A stretch of 64,000 nucleotides of DNA from 2-12-FULL-35-23 sp965196985 (GTDB lineage: Bacteria; Pseudomonadota; Gammaproteobacteria; UBA12402): NCBI GenBank assembly GCA_965196985.1, contig CBDALO010000168.1:248001-312000 (forward strand), written 5' to 3'. A program made the position numbers and the translations under genes. Every line of letters begins with the position of its first letter. The first letter of the stretch is position 1. Positions 58,756-64,000 of the stretch are shown piece by piece. Below the pieces are notes generated by a model. That model did not search any database, was not told the origin of the DNA, and saw only the letters and a list, made by a program, of their open reading frames with translations.

Positions 58756-58992
58756 TTACTGATTTGCCCATTCTTCTGGAGTATAAGCTTTAATCGTTAA
58801 AGCGTGAATTTCGCCGTTAGCGATAAAGTCATTAACTAAAGCATATATGTGTTGCTGACGTTTTAGACTTGAAAGGTCAGCAAACTCTGTTGAAATAACC
58901 CGAATAGCAAAGTGCGCACCATCTCCTTCAGTGGCCACCTCAGCTGCTGGCATTTTTTGTACGACTAGTTTTTTTAGTTGCTCAGGAGTCAT
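58756..58992 (-). CDS. ibaG: BolA-family protein IbaG
   Basis: 78 residues. The BolA fold is supported by GDGAHFAIRVISTEFADLSSLKRQQHIYALV and the C-terminal IHALTIKAYTPEEW, which match IbaG (YrbA) rather than the longer BolA. The family works with monothiol glutaredoxins in Fe-S handling and envelope/acid stress responses. It lies directly upstream of murA, as in E. coli and relatives. The conserved FVRSxxFxGLSRVxRQ-type region is shortened to the IbaG form. Confidence 0.92.
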   Translation of the reverse strand: MTPEQLKKLVVQKMPAAEVATEGDGAHFAIRVISTEFADLSSLKRQQHIYALVNDFIANGEIHALTIKAYTPEEWANQ

Positions 58993-59057
58993 GCAATCAC
59001 CTCATTAAAGCGGGCAATAATAAAGTAAAATAGGCCGTTTGGCTAATGATTGATTGT

Positions 59058-59097
59058 TTTGTAGTTTGCTTAGGTTATTTGTAGTTTGCTTAGGTTA
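59058..59097. repeat. 20-bp tandem duplication
   Basis: TTTGTAGTTTGCTTAGGTTA twice in a row, in the ibaG upstream region. It may change promoter spacing. Confidence 0.85.
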
Positions 59098-59158
59098 AAG
59101 GTCATTAACTCTGAATTATCAAACACTATGTGTTTTCAATCCAGGTTACTGGCCTAAC

Positions 59159-59233
59159 TTAATTTGCGCACTGCTTTTACGTAAGTAAAGCGTAGCGTAG
59201 CGAGCCATGGAGTAAAAGCAGTGCGCAAATTAA
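59159..59233. other. Structured intergenic hairpin element, copy A
   Basis: A perfect 22-bp stem (TTAATTTGCGCACTGC and TTTTAC on the left, GTAAAAGCAG and TGCGCAAATTAA on the right) encloses a 31-nt loop, GTAAGTAAAGCGTAGC then GTAGCGAGCCATGGA. A second copy lies at 62650-62718 with a loop differing at one base and a stem with compensated changes. Type unknown. Confidence 0.75.
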
Positions 59234-59413
59234 TAAACAAAAGGAGAGCTACAAGATCAATCAATCTTCTATCAATTCCCTGCCGACTCATCCACTGTTA
59301 GAAACATCTCTGCATTATCTGAATAGTCGATAGGTACATCGATTAAAACTGGGCCTGGTTGTGTTAATGCTTGTTGTAAAGTTGGCAACAGTTCATTGCT
59401 ATGCGCTACCGCA

Positions 59414-60945
59414 GATAGAGCGTTATTTTGTCTGTAAAAACCAACTTCAGTACTTAGAAAAACCTTTAAAATTCTAAATGGCACTCTATTGTACCTGTCT
59501 CATCGCATAATATCTTAAATTAATTATGCTAATCAATCTAAAAAATTATTTATACCTCAAATTTTTCTCCTCTCAAAATAAATTATTAACTTTTAGGTAA
59601 TAGCAATTATATCTCGTTAATAAGAACAAGAATGATCTATCCTAAAACCCTATGAAGCCTTATTATTCACTTCAACTTAAGTATCTAGGTGATCCGCTCC
59701 ACTGGTCATCAATTTCCACTAAAACAGCTGATACGAGCCTTAGGCACGATTCAGTATTAGGGAAAATTCCAACTGTATGCGTCCTTCTTTTTACCTCTCT
59801 GTTTACGCGCTCAGCTATGTTACTGGTTCTTAATCTTTTTTGATGCGGCCTGTCAAAGTTCATCACTACTAAGCCCTCCGGTATATTCACTTCCAACCAA
59901 GAAGAAAGCTCTGGTGCTGTTTGCTGATATTTATCTACCGCCATAGCCAATAGTCTTTCCGACTCATGAATGTTTGAGGCATTAAATATAGCTGTAATCT
60001 CCTCAGCTACTGGTTCCTTCATTGAGCGCTTTGGTATGTGAGCCTGAGCATTTTGCTGCAAATGAAATTGGCAGCGTTGCCAAGGAACACTGGGGAACAC
60101 AGCTCTTCTAGCGGCTTTTAGGCCAGTATGAGCGTCGCTAGTAATCAACTCAATACCATGTATACCTCGCTCAACCAACTGCTGAAGAAAATCACGCCAA
60201 TGTACCTCAGCCTCTGATAACGCAACAGAAACACCTAGCACTGTTCTCTTGCCGGTTGATTCATCAAAGCCATAGGCTATCAATACCGCACAGTCTTGTA
60301 CTGTGCCGCTAGTGCGCACCTTCTCATAACGTGCATCTAGCCAAAGATATTTTATCTTTCCTAACGGCTTATTTCGCCATTTCTTTAAATCTTCATCCAA
60401 CAATTTAGCGCAACGGCTTACCTCTGTGCTTGAAATATCTGTTCCACAGAGTTGCTTTAGCACCTTTTCAACTTTGCGCGTGGAAACCCCATGCACATAC
60501 ATTTCAGCGACAGCCAGCTTAAGTGCTCTATCAGAGCGTACACCTCGCTCTAAGACTGATGGATAGAAGGCTTCATTGGAGTCTCTAACCTGCGGTATCT
60601 GTAGCTCAAGCTGACCTTGACCTGTGTTAATTAACCTTGGTTTAAAGCCGTTCGCATATCCGTTTCTATCGCCAGTTCGCTCATAAGGACTGGCATTTAA
60701 ATGGCGCTCCCTTTCTATTAACATAGCCTCATTCATCAACCTGGAGACAAGCTTAGGTAAAGCTTCAAACCCCTCCATCGCTAAAACATGTATGGCTTCT
60801 TCGATTAAGTTCTCATTTTTATAGCAGCTCATTGTCATTCCTCTTTTTTGGTTAAGTTTACCTTAAAAGGAATTTCTAATCTGACTGAGTCGCCTGCTTA
60901 TTTTCAGCAAGTCAATGGAATTTACAGAAAGGATGGCGCACTAGC
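59414..60945 (-). mobile_element. IS256-family element, copy 5
   Basis: 1532 bp with an exact 8-bp duplication CTACCGCA (59406-59413 and 60946-60953), inside alsS. Confidence 0.96.
59672..60838 (-). CDS. IS256-family (mutator-type) transposase
   Basis: 388 residues, intact, with AGAGGA before the ATG at 60838. The catalytic motifs are the same as in the other copies. It appears identical to the protein of copy 4. Confidence 0.93.
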   Translation of the reverse strand: MTMSCYKNENLIEEAIHVLAMEGFEALPKLVSRLMNEAMLIERERHLNASPYERTGDRNGYANGFKPRLINTGQGQLELQIPQVRDSNEAFYPSVLERGVRSDRALKLAVAEMYVHGVSTRKVEKVLKQLCGTDISSTEVSRCAKLLDEDLKKWRNKPLGKIKYLWLDARYEKVRTSGTVQDCAVLIAYGFDESTGKRTVLGVSVALSEAEVHWRDFLQQLVERGIHGIELITSDAHTGLKAARRAVFPSVPWQRCQFHLQQNAQAHIPKRSMKEPVAEEITAIFNASNIHESERLLAMAVDKYQQTAPELSSWLEVNIPEGLVVMNFDRPHQKRLRTSNIAERVNREVKRRTHTVGIFPNTESCLRLVSAVLVEIDDQWSGSPRYLS

Positions 60946-62649
60946 CTACCGCATAACCTGTCGCACCAAAGCTTTCAGCAAACTTTACTAAATCAATGTC
61001 ATTAAAGTACACACCGCTTGCTTGTTGATATTTCATCATCTCTTGCTCGAGAACCATATTGTAAGAACCATCGCGCCACACACAATGTACGAGGTTGCAA
61101 CCTTCGCGCACTGCTGTTTCCAACTCCATGGCTGAAAATAAAAAACCACCATCACCGGAAACAGAAATCACCTTCTCACCTGGTCTAAATAAAGTGGTTG
61201 CTATCGCCCAGGGTAAACCAACGCCTAACGTTTGTTGACCGTTACTAAACAACAATCGTTTGGGTTCGTAGCAAAAGAAATAACGCGCTAGCCACATGTA
61301 GTGTGAACCAATATCGCTAACTACAGTTTTTTTATCATCGACTAGCTTGCTAAGCTCATGAATAAAACGTAGAGGATGAATTAATTCCCCTTGATAATTT
61401 GCACCACTAGCAATCTTACCTAGCAGTTCAGAGCGAAGTTCATCGATATTTTGCTTGTCGAGTAAGTCTTTTCGTTGGTTTAACTGTGCTGCCAGTGCTT
61501 CAAGGTTAGCAGGTATATCACCGACTAATTCAATAGAAGGTAGATAGGTTGAATGAATTTCTGCAGGACCAGCATCGATATGGACAATTGTTTTATGACT
61601 ATTGCTTAGGTTCCAAGACTCAGGATCATATTCGATGGGGTTATAGCCAATCGTAATAATGACATCAGCCTGATCTAAAGCTCTATCACCCGGCTGGTTT
61701 TTAAATAAACCTACACGTCCTATAAAGCAAGGTAATAATTCTTTTGATATAACACCTGCTGCCTGAAAGGTACCTACACATGGTAATTTAAAGCGAGTCA
61801 ATAACTGACGAATAGCAGCAGTTACTTGAGGCTGGCTAGCATACATACCAAGCAAAATAATTGGTGAGCGTGCTTGGTTAATTAACTGGGCTACTTGTTT
61901 AATTTGTTCAGCAGGCGAGCTGCCTAACTTAAACTCAGGCACTGGATTGTTAGCCCGAGCCTGTGTCGCTGCAATTAGCACATCTTGTGGCACGCTAATA
62001 AAAGCAGCTCCTCCCGGTGAACTACGTGAAACACGAAAAGCAGTTTCAATAGCTTCTGGAATATTTTCTGGCACCAAAACCTCAACGCTACTTTTACTTA
62101 CGTGAGAAAGCAAAGGCGCATTCTGTAAACCTTGGTGGGTCTGCTTAAGGCTCATCGAACGAGGCACATTCGCACCAATAGCAATGACGGGGTCACCTTC
62201 GCTAGTAGCTGTTAGTAAAGCTGTGGTTAAGTTAGTTACCCCAGGGCCTGAAGTAACAATTACTACACCGGGCTCGCCTGTTAAGCGACCATGGGCCGCC
62301 GCCATAAAAGCAGCGTTTTGCTCGTGACGACAAACAATCAGCTTAATGTCTGCTTCAGCTTTTTTTAGCTCATTAAATACTGCATCGACTTTGGCGCCGG
62401 GGATACCAAATACAGTTTTAACCCGATGCTTTATTAAGCAATCAACAAGCAACTTTGCCCCGGTTTCCCCTGTTACCATCCCTTCTCTCCTATTATGTGC
62501 TTATTAAATTCAATGAGCATAACAGGGCTAACTAAATAGAATCAAGCCGATCATCTTACTTGACTCTATTAACAAAGCCGCGATAATGCCGTCAGTAAAA
62601 GGGGCTGTTGCATAAATAGTAAAACTGGATAGACAGCTTGCTTAAACTG

Positions 62650-62718
62650 ATTTGTGTATTGCTTTTGCGTAAGTAAAGCGCAGCGTAGCGAGCCATGGAG
62701 CAAAAGCAATGCACAAAT
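62650..62718. other. Structured intergenic hairpin element, copy B
   Basis: Stem ATTTGTGTATTGCTTTTGC (62650-62668) with GCAAAAGCAATGCACAAAT (62700-62718), one G-U type mismatch, enclosing a 31-nt loop (62669-62699) that differs from copy A at one base (GCGCAGCG for GCGTAGCG). It lies about 60 bp before the trpS start, so it would be in the trpS 5' leader if transcribed rightward. Confidence 0.75.
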
Positions 62719-62779
62719 TAGCAAAACAAAGCCTGAAGAAGGATTTATGCAACAACGTCTAGTGAAACAAGGAGCTAAT

Positions 62780-63871
62780 ATGACAAGCAATAAACCTCGC
62801 ATTCTTACCGGTGACACCCCTACAGGCAAACTACACCTGGGACACTGGGTTGGCTCACTTGAGAATCGGGTTCGCTTGCAAGATGACTACGATTGCTACT
62901 TTATTATTGCTAATATGCATGCCTTCACTACTCGTGCAGAGCAGCCACAAGCCATTCATGACAGTGTGTTAGCCATTGCAACAGATTATCTAGCAGCTGG
63001 TATCGATCCTATTAAGAGCACTATTTTTATTCAATCAGAGATTCCTGCTATTGCTGAATTATCCTTTTTATTTAGCATGTTACTGCCCTATTCTCGTGTT
63101 ATGCGCAACCCAACGATTAAAGCTGAAATTCGTGATAAAGGCCTAGGTGATAGCTATTCTTTTGGATTTTTACTGTATTCGATTGGCCAGGTAGCTGATA
63201 TTTTAGCTTTTCAACCTAAGCTGGTTCCAGTCGGTGAAGATCAGGTGCCTCATTTGGAAATGACTCGTGAAGTTGCTAGACGGTTTAACCAGCTTTATTG
63301 CGGCGTGGACTCTCACACTGAAGACAAAGAGTATTTAAAAGCTGGCGGCTTGTTACCCATTATCGAGCCTTTATTGGGTCGCACTCCACGCTTAGTCGGT
63401 ACTGGCGCTCCGAACAAAGACGGCAATTTGCTAAAAATGAGCAAATCGCTTAACAATGCGATCTTCTTAAGCGATGACCCAGATACTATTAAAAAGAAAG
63501 TTATGGGCATGTATACCGACCCAAATCGTCTAAAAAAAACAGACCCAGGCCGTGTTGAAGGAAATCCGTTATGGATTTTTCATGACACCTTTAACCATGA
63601 CACAGCTTGGGTAGAAGCAAGCAAAGAAAAATACCGTAATGGGCAAATTGGTGATGTTGAGTGTAAGCGTAAACTGATTGATGCTTTAGTCGAGCTTACC
63701 GCTCCAATGCGAGAACGCCATGCACTCTATTCTGCTGATCCAGCGCAAGTGTTAAAAGTTTTGCAAGAAGGTACAGCCCGTGCTAACGCCGTTGCTGAAG
63801 CAACATTAGTGGAGGTAAAAAAGGCTATTAAACAGGACTATTTTACACAGACGCGTGAGCTTAAGTTATAA
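62780..63871 (+). CDS. trpS: Tryptophanyl-tRNA synthetase
   Basis: 363 residues. Class I aminoacyl-tRNA synthetase that charges tRNA-Trp. The HIGH-type motif is TGKLHLGHWVG (about residues 13-23) and the KMSKS motif is LLKMSKSLNNA. Trp/ATP-site features include the PVGEDQVPHLEMTREVARRFN segment. I chose ATG 62780 (MTSNKPRILTG) because AAGGAG lies 6 nt upstream; the frame is open to 62654 but that part overlaps the hairpin element. The long SLENRV-type variant, a little longer than E. coli TrpS (334), is seen in some intracellular lineages. Confidence 0.95.
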   Translation: MTSNKPRILTGDTPTGKLHLGHWVGSLENRVRLQDDYDCYFIIANMHAFTTRAEQPQAIHDSVLAIATDYLAAGIDPIKSTIFIQSEIPAIAELSFLFSMLLPYSRVMRNPTIKAEIRDKGLGDSYSFGFLLYSIGQVADILAFQPKLVPVGEDQVPHLEMTREVARRFNQLYCGVDSHTEDKEYLKAGGLLPIIEPLLGRTPRLVGTGAPNKDGNLLKMSKSLNNAIFLSDDPDTIKKKVMGMYTDPNRLKKTDPGRVEGNPLWIFHDTFNHDTAWVEASKEKYRNGQIGDVECKRKLIDALVELTAPMRERHALYSADPAQVLKVLQEGTARANAVAEATLVEVKKAIKQDYFTQTRELKL

Positions 63872-64000
63872 CGCTTATATATCATAAAACTGGAAACAAA
63901 AAGCTATATTTATTATGCGGTTAATCTACTATTCTCACGTAGAACCGTGCCTGACAAAAAGGTTTGAGCAAGTTTTTTTGCTTTGCTAATAGATTCAATA

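Larger units (their letters stand above)
59272..62479 (-). pseudogene. alsS: Catabolic acetolactate synthase, split by IS256
   Basis: Pieces 62479-60946 and 59405-59272 join at the CTACCGCA duplication to exactly 555 codons plus stop (GATGYAVAHSNELLP across the joint). ThDP-enzyme features: catalytic Glu in CRHEQNAAFMAAAHGR, the FGIPGAKVDAVF start typical of AlsS/BudB, the AlsS-like KLPCVGTFQAAGVIS region, and the ThDP-binding GDGGFLFSAMELETAVREG. It would make acetolactate from pyruvate for acetoin formation. The interrupted 5' frame ends at the IS joint, removing about 43 C-terminal residues, so activity is probably lost. No AlsD-like gene is nearby. Confidence 0.92.

Overview
The window looks like an AT-rich gammaproteobacterial chromosome with a heavy load of insertion sequences (IS), probably from a host-associated lineage (Legionellales-like is my guess). 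The reasons are ordinary gammaproteobacterial housekeeping genes at the right end (Nif3-like, murA, ibaG, trpS), ankyrin-type repeat proteins, a canonical type I-F CRISPR-Cas locus, and at least fifteen IS or transposon copies, several nested or sitting inside genes with exact target-site duplications (TSDs). Identification to genus is not possible from the sequence alone.

Layout. 1-4233: plasmid/ICE-like cargo (two small unknown genes, a DUF932 protein, an Rpn/PD-(D/E)XK nuclease-transposase, a ProQ/FinO RNA-binding protein). 4230-7638: a large STAND NTPase with an N-terminal Mrr/Cap4-like nuclease (Avs-like defence gene), frameshifted near its start and cut at its 3' end by an IS256-family element. 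7639-14550: an inverted duplication in which two IS256 copies flank two head-to-head 5'-truncated copies of an ankyrin-repeat gene. 14570-25532: type I-F CRISPR-Cas (cas1, cas2-3, csy1, csy2, csy3, cas6f, then 11 repeats and 10 spacers). csy1 is split by a decayed IS with a perfect TSD, and the array is cut by another IS. 25537-29815: nested IS (ISKra4-like containing IS66-like) and an IS6 element. 30220-40027: a second copy of the ankyrin gene, IS256, cas1 and the cas3 5' half, here with the full-length ankyrin gene (fourteen near-identical 138-bp repeats) and three levels of IS nesting. 40028-43431: a second IS66 copy and a truncated transposase. 43495-46136: more plasmid/ICE-like cargo (5'-truncated adenine methylase, an unknown protein, RdgC). 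46817-50877: a three-gene transposon (DUF6431 zinc-finger protein with a possible programmed -1 frameshift, DDE integrase-type transposase, TniB/ExeA-like ATPase) holding an IS110 element with a candidate bridge RNA. 50926-56134: a ~730-residue ankyrin-like gene broken by two IS and one extra base. 56314-63871: housekeeping genes, with the catabolic acetolactate synthase gene split by a fifth IS256 copy.

How it works together. The clearest story is inactivation by mobile elements. The CRISPR effector complex should lack full-length Cas8f (Csy1), the defence STAND gene is doubly broken, alsS is interrupted, and a candidate host-interaction protein is in three pieces. Exact TSDs allow most ancestral genes to be reconstructed in frame. 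Besides the IS damage, two intergenic hairpins (59159-59233 and 62650-62718) share a nearly identical 31-nt loop, with stems that changed in a compensated way. They look like a small structured element that I cannot name.
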